Source: Allodiplogaster sudhausi
Taxonomy: Eukaryota > Nematoda > Chromadorea > Rhabditida > Diplogasteridae
Length of the DNA stretch: 64,000 bases
Reading direction: 5' to 3'
NCBI GenBank assembly: GCA_945643635.1
Contig: CALZFC010000137.1
Coordinates: forward strand, 1 to 64,000
In this document: positions 55,410 through 64,000 of the stretch, piece after piece
Layout of the letters: each line of letters starts with the position of its first letter
Numbering within the stretch: position 1 is the stretch's first letter
Made by a program: the position numbers and the translations under genes
The notes under the pieces: model-generated
Told to the model about the DNA's origin: nothing
The model's input: only the letters and a program-made list of their open reading frames with translations
Databases searched by the model: none

Positions 55410-57980
55410 ATGGCATATTCTCCTCGCTCGTACTTAGTTATCTCTCTTCTTCTTTCCTACATCTTACTGTACTTGTTCTCCAAGGAATACGTAAGTGCAT
55501 TCAGACTTGATTCCTGAGAGAAGAGACAAAGAAAGAAAGAGAAGAGCGAGAGGAAGAGATGATATAGTTGTGGAATCCTATCTTGTTCAGGTAGCTGGAG
55601 GGGTGGAACATGCCCGTGGCAATCGAGCACGGAAGGTTTCCATCGCACGCATCCAATTGATTATCGGCCTTGCCAATATTTTCGTCTACTCTCAACTGAT
55701 GTCTTATTTTGATGATGACAAATTCTCTGATCATCGGTTGAAGGTGCGGCGCTGAAAAGGCCAGATGTTTTAATCACTATTCAACTTGCAGAAGAGATGC
55801 CAACAATTAATTTCGCTCATGATTGTCTGTTCTCACATTATATACTTTTTATACTACGCACCTAGATTTATGCAGCTGTGCATATTTGAAGGTTTGCTAC
55901 ATTAGTGATTAAGAATATTAAATCATACGAATGAGATTTCAGTCGCGAATATTATTGCTGGTTTCTGGACTAATCTTCTTGGAATGTTGGCTGGTTTCTA
56001 CATCGTCAGCTGTGTTGCAGTCATTTTGGAGGTTTCTGCTTTATTTTTCTTGTATTTTAGCATCTAGCGCTTTATTTTATTTTCATGCTTGATTTGTGCT
56101 TTCATTTCAGCAGTGGGAGCCGACAAGGAGAGTACTGTACTGGCTGACCCAGCCATCAATCTTGCACAATTTCACTTTCAACAAGTTAGTTCTTCATTAG
56201 TTGACACGTAAATGGGAAGTAACAGAAGGGAGGAATAAGTAAAGATTGTTCTTTGTGAGGAAGTGGCAGCTGAAGTGCTCCCTGGCTGTGACTGCCATCT
56301 GTTCTCTTCTCATGTACTACTCTTCTGATAAGATCGTCGTCAGGTCTGCAGCTTCCCCTATCTTAGCCTGCTCTCATGCTCATTACAGACACGTCACATT
56401 CCCGATTCGTGGGCTGTCCACCGAGAACGGATCGTCCATTAAATTCGCAGTGGTCTCTGACATTCACGCGGGAGCGAGTGTCTACGCCAGTCAGGTTTGT
56501 CATGCGAAGAGGGAGTGATTAAGGGAGAGAGGACAGATATGCTCAGAGAGAAAGGAAGAGAGAGAGAAAGGAAGAGAGAGAGAGAAAGTAAGAGAGAGAG
56601 AGAGAGAGAAAGTAAGAGAGAAAGAGAGGTGATTGTAGGTGGCCAAAGTGACGGATGCCGTGCTGGATCAGACTGTGGACGCTGTTCTGATAGTGGGAGA
56701 CATGGTGGACGGGCCATGCGAAGATCTGGCCTCCCGTCTCGATCCACTCTGGGCGGTCCCTCACCGGTAAGAGGATTCTTCTTTTTCATTTTTCTTTAAA
56801 GATATATATGGAATTTTTTGAGTTTGTCATTATCCGCTTGTTTATTCCTCACCCATTATCCATCTTTCGATTAGATTCCCGACTTTCTTCGTGACTGGTA
56901 ACCACGACTATTACTATGGAGACGTGAGAGAATGGCTGTCTCTCTATCGTGAAAAGGGAATCACCGTGCTCAACAACAGGTTCGCCCTTCTCTTGTTCTT
57001 TGGCCTTTTTTTCGTTTTCCACTTTTTTTCCTCGGTTCATATCTCTCATGTACAGAATAGTTTAGCTACCATAGCTTGTGATAGTCTAGCCACGCCCCCT
57101 TCCATGGCTTGTGATAGTCTAGCCACGCCCCCTTCCATGGCTTGTGATAGTTTAGCCACGCTCCCTTCCATGGCTTGTGATAGTCTAGCCACGCCCTCTT
57201 CCATGGCTTGTGATAGTTTAGCCACGCCCTCTTCCATGGCTTGTGATAGTTTAGCCACGCCCTCTTCCATGGCTTGTGATAGTTTAGCCACGCCCTCTTC
57301 CATGGCTTGTGATAGTTTAGCCACGCCCTCTTCCATGGCTTGTGATAGTTTAGCCATGCCCTCTTCCATGGCTTGTGCCTCGCAGGAGTCGACGACATCT
57401 CCAGCGGCAAAAGCGGGTTTGATTTCTTGCTTTCTTAATGCTATTTTGTACTCTTTTATATAACGAAATAAGTAGTGTGATCAATCTGTTAATGAAGGAG
57501 TTGTTGGGAAGGAAGTACACGAGAACAGAATGAATGTTGAAGAGTGCCGAACCATTCGCTGAACGCTTCTCTTGCATTCTACGACTGCCCCGCCGGTACT
57601 TCTCGAATCCTTCTCTCCCATAACCCAGCCGCTGTTCGGGAGATCGACAAAGATCTTTTGTCATCGTTGAATCTGGTCATTTCTGGTGCGTGAAGAAGTT
57701 CTCAACGATGGAATCTTGAATGGTTTCTATTCTCAGGCCACACCCATGCTGGGCAGTTCTATGTCGTCTTTCCCGTGGTCTACTGGCTTCTCCCCTACTT
57801 TTACGGTAACTGATATCTCTTGTCTGCTAAATGAAATTCATTTTCATAACTTTAGGAAGATATGATTTGCCCGCGGGGCCCGGCAGCCTTTTCGTGTCAG
57901 CCGGAACTCTTTACCAAGGACCGCCCATGAAGATGCTGGCAATGAGTGAAGTGTGGGTAGTCACGTTGACTAAGGTATAG
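55410..57980 (+). CDS. TMPPE: TMPPE-like membrane metallophosphoesterase
   Basis: A multi-span membrane protein with a calcineurin-like phosphoesterase domain; the substrate of the family is unknown. Thirteen exons join in phase (444 aa; human TMPPE 453): 55410-55490, 55591-55743, 55792-55891, 55943-56031, 56111-56184, 56245-56343, 56389-56494, 56639-56766, 56875-56979, 57354-57416, 57543-57685, 57737-57805, 57856-57980. The first six exons hold hydrophobic segments such as SYLVISLLLSYILLYLF and LGMLAGFYIVSCVAVILE. The metal-site motifs are all present in order: VVSDIHAG, IVGDMVDG, VTGNHDYYYGD, ILLSHNP and SGHTHAGQ. CLAGVDDI matches the family before the fourth motif. Exon 57354 starts inside the last copy of a 33-bp minisatellite. 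The 45-nt intron 56344-56388 could be retained without breaking the frame. Confidence 0.92.
56533..56634. repeat. GA microsatellite before a TMPPE acceptor
   Basis: An imperfect GA run in the intron 56495-56638, ending a few bases before the GATTGTAG acceptor. Confidence 0.85.
57071..57383 (+). repeat. 33-bp minisatellite made of 3' splice sites
   Basis: Nine full copies of a 33-bp unit (GGCTTGTGATAGTTTAG followed by CCACGCCCTCTTCC) and a partial tenth. Each unit contains an acceptor-like GATAGTTTAG or GATAGTCTAG followed by the first bases of TMPPE exon 57354-57416. Only the last copy leads into the exon without a stop. The array fills the second half of the 374-nt intron 56980-57353. Confidence 0.93.
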
Positions 57981-58443
57981 CATATCATTAGCTCTTTCCG
58001 CATTCTTCTTGTCTTACTCCAACGGTTTATGCAATTCTTCTCGTTGTTCTAATATAATGCCATTCTTGCCGGGTACAGTTGAGTGTATTATTTGAAAAAT
58101 AATTGGTAAAAACTAAATTTTTTTTCTACATATCGGTTGTATAAGATTCATTCTCATCGTTAGCTATTAATGTGAGATTGCTAGGTTTTGGCTCGCAAGG
58201 TTAGCTCTTCGTTAGCTTTATTCATGTACTTGGAGCAAGATGGAAAGTATACAAAATATATCTTCTATTTACTGCACTAACAATTTTTTAGCCGTTTTGT
58301 TGTGTTAATTAAAAACCTATAAAGATTCATGTGCTACATTTTGGGTGAATGTGGAAAATTACGGTACATACCGGAATCATCTAATATTTTTCTAATTCTT
58401 CACATTGATTGTGGAGCTGTGCCACACCTTAGGGGTTACTGAA

Positions 58444-58537
<94 letters not shown>

Positions 58538-58596
58538 CTCTCTCTCTCTTTCTCTTTCTCTTTCTCTTTCTCTTTCTCTTTCTCTCTCTCTCTCTG

Positions 58597-58632
<36 letters not shown>

Positions 58633-58719
58633 TCTCTTTCTCTCTTCTCTCATCTCTCTCGTCTCTGCCGACGCCCTGTTCCTTCCTGCCAATGTTTTTT
58701 TACTGCTTAGCTGGTCACG
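57981..58719. other. TMPPE-PINX1 intergenic region
   Basis: AT-rich DNA with a long CT and CTTT microsatellite (about 58446-58650), including eleven or so CTTT units near 58490-58535. No exon was seen. PINX1 promoter and 5' UTR are expected at the right end. Confidence 0.6.
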
Positions 58720-59384
58720 ATGTCGATCTTGGCGGAACCTCGTCGCAAGCAACGAATCTCAGTTGATCCGCGGAACATGGAGTGGAAGAATGACGACTCC
58801 AAGATCGGCCAGAGGTCCTCTTTCTCCCTTTCGTTTATTATCGAATGTGAGTGGTTTAGGCTGATGGAAAGAATGGGATGGAAGGAGGGCAGCGGTCTGG
58901 GAAAGCAGGAGCAGGGAGGGATAGCCAATGTCAAGCTGGCGGCCAACCGGTCTCAGAAAGGTACTGAAAAAGAGGGAGGGAGGGAATGAGTTGAGTCATC
59001 CGCTTCCAGGCTTGGGAGCAGTGGAATCTTACGACACCACTTGGATTGCTGCGCATGACGATTTTGCTGATCTCCTTGCCACTCTCAACAAGAACAAAGT
59101 TATTCCCTCGTTCATTTATTCGTGAAATATTCTTAGTGATAGTAGGAAGATGCAGAGGAAGAAAGAAAGAAATCAAAGGGGGAAGAAAGAAGAAGAAAAA
59201 TTGGGGTGGTTTGAGGGAAGTGCGGAAGGCGTGGAGGAAGACGCCGAGGAGCGGAGCAAGAAGATCAGTGTTGAGCTGTCCTCGAGAAGCATCCGTCGGC
59301 GCATCCAGTTAGCTCTCTCTCTATCTCTCTCTCTCTCTCTCACTCACTCTCTCTCTCTCTTGTGTCTCTCTCCCTCGCTCTCTT

Positions 59385-59424
<40 letters not shown>

Positions 59425-60508
59425 GCTCTTAGTCACCTTTTTGGTTTTTTTTTCTTTGAGAACCAATTTATTTTCAGCTATCAGAAATTTACAAAGGCGA
59501 AAGATTTTGCCCAATATTCGGAGAGCGACAAGTCTGCGATATTCGGTGGGAAGAAAACAAAGCAGGGGGAGAAAAAGGAGATCGAGGAAAGAGAATCGGA
59601 GATGAAGGGAGAAGATGGGAGCAAGGAAGGCAGCGAAGGAAGTGAAAAGGTTGTGAAATATCTCTACTTCCTCACGTTTTATCTTTCTTTTCCTTTATTT
59701 TTTTAGCTGCAAACTTGTTCTTTTCACTTCTGACAGATTATTTCAGATCAGCTGTCATTCTGTTGAATAAATAAATTTTTTTTAGGAAAACAAGATTTAA
59801 TTTGTACTCAAATTATAATAGAAGTCAAAAGTTCGACAAAATAGCTAGGCTGGTTTTTTCAATAACCGAAAATGTTAAAATGGAAGGCAATTAGAGCCTG
59901 CTACGCAATTGACCGCTGCGCAATCGACCGCTGCTCAGTTGTCCGCTGCTCAGTTGACCGCTGCTCAATTGACCGCTGCTCAGTTGACATACTCCCATTT
60001 AGTCTGCTTGTTCTGTGGATGACTGCTTGCAGAATAGCCTGGGGCAGCAGCTCTCCACGAGTTCTATGAGTGTAGCTGAGTACTTTGCGGCGAAGATGGC
60101 AGCCATTGCTGGGAAGAGAGCAGCCGCCAATGAGTCCCCCTCTACTGTATCTCATCTACCGTATCCCTATTCGCACTAATATCGTACTTTTGTTGCAGGA
60201 AGGCGAGCAGAATGCTGAGAAGAAAGAAAAGAATAAGAAGGGGGAGAAGAAAGAGAAGGAAAAAGAGGTAGAAGAGAAGGAGCCAAGTGAAGAGGAGCGA
60301 GAAGAGGCGAAGAGAAAGAGAAAGGAAGATAAGAAGAAGAGGAAAGCAGCGGAGAGGGAAGCGGCGCAAGCCGAGAAGGAGTTGGAATCTTCCTCTGCGG
60401 GTCAGGGAGTACCACTCTTTTCCAGCAAACTCAGCAGAATTCACACTTTCAGAGTCCGAGCCACCGAAGAAGAAGAAGTCGAAGAAGAGCTTTGAGGAGG
60501 ATTCCTAA
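58720..60508 (+). CDS. PINX1: PIN2/TERF1-interacting telomerase inhibitor 1
   Basis: A nucleolar G-patch protein; in other species it binds TRF1 and telomerase and acts with an RNA helicase in rRNA maturation. Eight exons join in phase: 58720-58814, 58860-58960, 59010-59098, 59150-59307, 59478-59649, 60033-60146, 60199-60400, 60453-60508, giving 328 aa, the human length. It begins MSILAEPRRKQR, has the G-patch (RLMERMGWKEGSGLGKQEQG to GLGAVES, about residues 32-75), then WIAAHDDFADLLATLN, HYQKFTKAKDF, IFGGKK and VAEYFAAKMAAIAGK, all collinear with the family. The C-terminal part is a long Lys/Glu-rich region. A 52-nt intron (60401-60452) is preferred over read-through because it restores a basic PPKKKKSKKS tail. 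Intron 5 carries a 15-bp minisatellite. Confidence 0.95.
59313..59424. repeat. CT microsatellite in PINX1 intron 4
   Basis: CT runs with interruptions (CACTCACT, TTTCGCTC) fill much of the intron 59308-59477. Confidence 0.9.
59906..59988. repeat. 15-bp minisatellite in PINX1 intron 5
   Basis: CAGTTGACCGCTGCT repeated 5.5 times with single-base changes. Confidence 0.95.
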
Positions 60509-60847
60509 TTCTTATTGCCATCTTTGCTGTTGTCCTTGTTTCTGTTGCCTCTTCGTTCTCTTTGTTGTTTATAAACTCAGATTCTGTGATCTCGCCGCGT
60601 ACATTTAATGATAACGAACACTCAACTGTGCTTCATCTTTCTCTGTAGGTAGCACGACGTTCTTTTTGTTCCAACAGAAACGGAAGAATGCTGCGTCGTG
60701 AGCGGGAACGTGAATGAAGGAGAGGACAAGACGATATGAAGGGCTTATTGCTAATGATAGACATGAGAGAGGATGGATGTGCAGGGGTTAGCTCCCATAA
60801 GATATCAAGAGTGTGTTAGTGGAATACTGCTCCTTCCACTTTTCATT

Positions 60848-61113
60848 CTCGCGAGCAGAGGTGCGAATGGGCCGGCCCGGCCCGGCCCACTTCCCAAGGC
60901 CCCGGGCCGGGCCATTTTTTTTTAATTTAAAGAATTTTTTTTACATTAAAAAGGTAAAATGTAAATCTGAAAGCCTAAATCGGGTCGGCCGGGCCTGGCT
61001 GGGCCCAAAATTATAAGGCCCGGAAATTTCCTGCCGGGCCGGGCCGAGACTTAGGGCCCGAAGGGCCAGGCTGGCCCAAAAATTTTGGGCCCATTCCCAC
61101 CTCTGCTCGCGAG
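60848..61113. mobile_element. hAT-type MITE with 8-bp target duplication
   Basis: A 250-bp element (60856-61105) begins CAGAGGTGCGAATGGGCC and ends GGCCCATTCCCACCTCTG, near-perfect terminal inverted repeats with the hAT-type CAGAGGTG tip. It is flanked by the same 8 bp, CTCGCGAG, on both sides. The interior is GGCC-rich on both arms around an AT-rich centre and has no transposase. Confidence 0.93.
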
Positions 61114-62316
61114 TCCTAATTATTCCTGAGTAAGAAGGTAGCCTGTGGATGGCCAAGTCCCTCGTTCCAATGGTGCCAAGTAGTTGAGTGAATGAATGCA
61201 TTTGTCCAAATTCTCCTGCGCCGACTCGATTATCACTGGCCCCCAACGAAATTAAATAAGCGGACATTCTCGCATTTTCGCAGGAATTATTTAAATGTCT
61301 GTGGAAATGGGGATGAGAAGAAGAGCTTGAGAGAAAGAGAGAGTGTGTGTAATGAGGAGAGAGCATGCGCCGGAAGAGAAGCAGAGGAGAGGAGAGTGGA
61401 GACTCATCTGCACTGCCTTCCTCTTATGCGCACAATCAGCGGAGGGCTATGTCCAAATTGACTTAGAACTCGTCAGCTTCGAATCCATTTCTGTCTCTTT
61501 CCTCTTTTCTCTTCTCCTCGTTACCATCGGACACTTGTGTTGATGGGAAGAAGTGAGAATCTCTTGCCGCCCCTCATCATTCCTCCTCGCTTCCACTGGC
61601 ATATGCGGTCGCTCTTCTGATCCATCATGTCTTTATTCATCTAGAGTTTCAAAATACACAGAAGGCAATGTAAGAAGAGAAGAGCGAAGTGAGATGAGAT
61701 GCAATGAGAAGCGCTGCCGATCTGAATTCTTCAGTAATAGCTTTGTGAGAAGATTAAAGCAAAGAGAGAACGAGTTGGAAACGATAAGAATTCTGTCAAA
61801 GACATCTAAGCATCAAGCCAAATTTTCAACAATCATTTTCGTATCGCATGAAAAAAAATACAAATCGTCTGACATAATATTTTTTAACATCTATTTTGCC
61901 ATCTGTCAAGAAAAGCTCGAGGAAAAAGAATGCACTGGTAATGTAATAATAAGCGGGAACAATTCGTCACCGAAACTGAGAAAGCGTTTTGCACATTTGC
62001 CTCTATTAAACCTATTGTTTGGACGTGTCCACCGTGAAAGGCTGAATGAGGTCTCAATGGGGAGACATCTGTGAATATCTGTGAATACATGCAGAGCAGA
62101 GCTCATGAGCATAAGAGATTGTGCCAAAGAAAGAGTCAGAGAAAGTGAGAGGGTGCCTTCGAAATGAAGACGGAAATTTTCGCTACAGAAGGTGTTAGCA
62201 CAAAGGATTCTCCGCTATTCTATAATTATTTAACGGAGACAACAACTGAACGATTTCAAATTATTTTGCATAATTTCACGTATGAAGAGTACGGTAGATG
62301 AGACGGTTAAGAAGAG
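61114..62316. other. PINX1-ZFHX tail-to-tail spacer
   Basis: About 1.2 kb between the MITE and the ZFHX stop. Open frames here (the longest about 170 codons from a GTG) show no known domain and no supported splice structure. ZFHX 3' UTR sequence must lie at the right end. Confidence 0.5.
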
Positions 62317-64000
62317 TTAAGTGTCTTCCTCCTTGCCTGCCTTCTCCTTGTGCTCTACCGTTGTAATGTGAGCCTTGAACTCTTCCTAAAAGCAATTTAA
62401 GGTTACTGTTTTGAAGTGAGAAAGAGAAAAAAAAAATAGAGAGAGAGAACGAAACTGGCAGACATAGAATGAGAAAGTGAAGTGGAGTGTGTGAGAGGAG
62501 GGGCCAGAGCGGACCAATGAGGAGCGTACCTGAGTGCCGAAATGGGCGGAGCAAAGGGAGCAGCCGTAATGAGACTGAATGAGAGTGAGAGAATGGCCAG
62601 TGGAGGGCTGGCAGAGAGTGGACTGGTGAGTGGAGAGTAGGCATTCAGATGGGAACACTGCAGCGCAGCCACTGCAGGCCCAGCCAACCTCAAGGCAATC
62701 ACTATTCTCTCTCTCTCTCTCTCGCTCTCTCGCTCTCTCTCTCGCTCTTTCTCACTCTCTCTTTCTCTCTTGCTCTTTCTCACTCTCTCTCTCTCTCGCT
62801 CTTTCTCACTCTCTCTCTCTCTCCTTACCGGACACTGCTTAGGAGTAAGAACTGCTCGATCGGACTCCTTTGAAAGATCAGCATTAAGCGAAGAGAAGGA
62901 AAGGCCATCCTGGGTGAAGGACGTCGACTCCTTTCCTGTAACAGGTGGCGCCAGTTGGCTCACTTCATAATGAGGGAGAACAATGAATGACGAGTGAATA
63001 GGGAAAAGAGAAAGAAAGAGGCAGAGAAAGGGAAAGCGAAAGAGAGAGAGAATGAGAGAGAGAGCGAGAGAGAGAGAGAGAGAGAGATGGCAGTTGACCT
63101 GCGGCCAAGTCGGCGCTGATCTGAGTCATGACAGCGTGTGGAATCTGTAGGAGTGGGATGGGAGTGCCGAGAATATTCGCATCCATCAAGAAAGGGGCGA
63201 ATGCTGAAGCGGCAGCAGCCACTCAAAGAACCCTTTCTTTAGTTATCCAATCTCCATTGTGACCGACTGAACTATTCTATTTATGCCATTGCAATACAGA
63301 GAAGAACTCACTGTTCTGCAGACCGAGTATACTGAAAGGGAATGAAGGAGTAGCAGGGGAAGCAGCCGGAGGGAGTCTGGAGGGACGAGCCTTGGGCGTG
63401 GAGTCCCTGACGGCGGCAGCCCGCGGCCGAGTTGCCGGAGGGGCTGAGCCAGATGAATCCTGGCCAAACTCAGACTCCTCCACTACTCGCTCGTCCTTCA
63501 GCCGACTCAGATGGCCGGCAGTGAAGAGATGCTCTTGCATTGACAGACGACTCGTGTACTCCACTCCACACATCACACACTCTGATGGAGGGGCGCGACT
63601 AGTCTCTCCCGAGTCACCTGCAAGGGAAAGAGAGAGAGAGAAGAGAGAGAGGGAGAAAGAGAGAGGAGAGAGAGGGGGGAGAGGTGGGAGAGAGAGAACG
63701 AACCCCCGGGTCTAGTCTTGCGCTCCTTGGCCCGTGCATTCTGGAACCAGACTTGAACGACTCTCTTGTGCAGTCCAATGTGTCTGCCGAGAGTCTCGCA
63801 CTCACTCATCTGGGGCGTCTTGTAATCCATGAAGATACACTTCATCACCTAGAACACTCCCTTTGCAGATGATTCAAGTGTTCCTCTGCCAATTCTGACA
63901 TGAACTTGCAGCGGAGTGAGATGAGTGCGGTATCTTTTGTTCCCCGAGTTCGGACTTCTCGGTTGAATAGAAGAATGCGAAGAGAGAAGGGACGAATTGC
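62317..64000 (-). CDS. ZFHX3/4-type zinc-finger homeobox protein, 3' part
   Basis: The C-terminal part of a large transcription factor of the ZFHX/zfh-2 family; the gene continues beyond 64000. Exons in transcript order: 63900-64000 (open), 63704-63848, 63312-63617, 63099-63221, 62829-62935, 62530-62688, 62317-62385, all in phase. The first two encode a homeodomain running from [13 protein letters not shown] to [17 protein letters not shown]. Then come a C2H2 finger (CVMCGVEY to HLFTAGH), a Pro/Ala-rich linker with [10 protein letters not shown], and two final fingers ([34 protein letters not shown]). The same order, last homeodomain then fingers, is found at the C-terminus of ZFHX3/ZFHX4. 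It acts in the nucleus as a DNA-binding regulator. Two introns carry CT/GA microsatellites. Confidence 0.92.
62703..62823. repeat. CT microsatellite in a ZFHX intron
   Basis: CT runs with CGCT and TCACTC interruptions on the plus strand (GA in the transcript), between exons 62530-62688 and 62829-62935. Confidence 0.9.
63003..63088. repeat. GA microsatellite in a ZFHX intron
   Basis: GA-rich tract on the plus strand (CT in the transcript) just downstream of the donor of exon 63099-63221. Confidence 0.85.
63628..63698. repeat. GA-rich tract in the intron after the homeodomain exon
   Basis: GAGAGA runs on the plus strand occupy most of the intron between exons 63704-63848 and 63312-63617. Confidence 0.85.

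Noticed and set aside
56891..57463. A 190-codon frame reading from the TMPPE GNHD exon through the 33-bp repeat
   Set aside because: It passes the donor at 56980 and loses the conserved GVDDI, SHNP and GHTHAG motifs. The spliced model keeps all of them in phase.
58429..58752. Arg/Glu-rich minus-strand frame before PINX1
   Set aside because: It is the reverse complement of a CT/CTTT microsatellite.
61553..62074. A 173-codon plus-strand frame between the MITE and ZFHX
   Set aside because: It starts at GTG, has no recognisable domain, and shows no splice structure or repeated motif that supports coding.

Overview
The window is animal nuclear DNA. All genes are split, with introns usually 44-60 nt long, and the gene set (Sec5/EXOC2, COG5, PINX1, mitochondrial EF-Tu, COX6C, a ZFHX3/4-type zinc-finger homeobox gene, a TMPPE-type phosphoesterase) is metazoan. 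Compact genes and tiny introns point to a small, compacted invertebrate genome, but I could not place the species. Splice sites are degenerate: 3' sites end in TAG, CAG, AAG or GAG, and 5' sites are often GT followed by a pyrimidine.

Layout. 1-2460: gene-free DNA with diverged dispersed and tandem repeats. 2461-27473: a 25-kb pyrimidine-rich satellite of 17/19/21-nt units (TTCTCTGCC plus a variable TC run), with higher-order structure. 27867-29192 (+): a TMLHE/gamma-butyrobetaine-dioxygenase relative that seems to have lost its iron ligands. 30259-31120 (+): COX6C. 31270-34878 (-): COG5. 35243-47958 (-): mitochondrial EF-Tu, whose first intron is 9,999 nt because it holds a head-to-tail array of seven non-autonomous Helitron-like units (37734-47680). 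Without the array that intron would be 52 nt. 48940-49490 (-): exons of an unrecognised acidic protein, flanked by two MITE copies. 50183-55140 (+): complete EXOC2 in 25 exons. 55410-57980 (+): complete TMPPE-like metallophosphoesterase, with a 33-bp minisatellite built from repeated copies of its own 3' splice site. 58720-60508 (+): complete PINX1. 60848-61113: a hAT-type MITE with an 8-bp target duplication. 62317-64000 (-): the 3' part of a ZFHX gene running off the window.

The genes are housekeeping functions with no operon-like link: mitochondrial respiration and translation, Golgi and plasma-membrane tethering, telomere/nucleolar control, and one transcription factor. The most unusual content is non-coding: the satellite, the Helitron array inside an essential gene, the splice-site minisatellite, and frequent CT/GA microsatellites inside introns.
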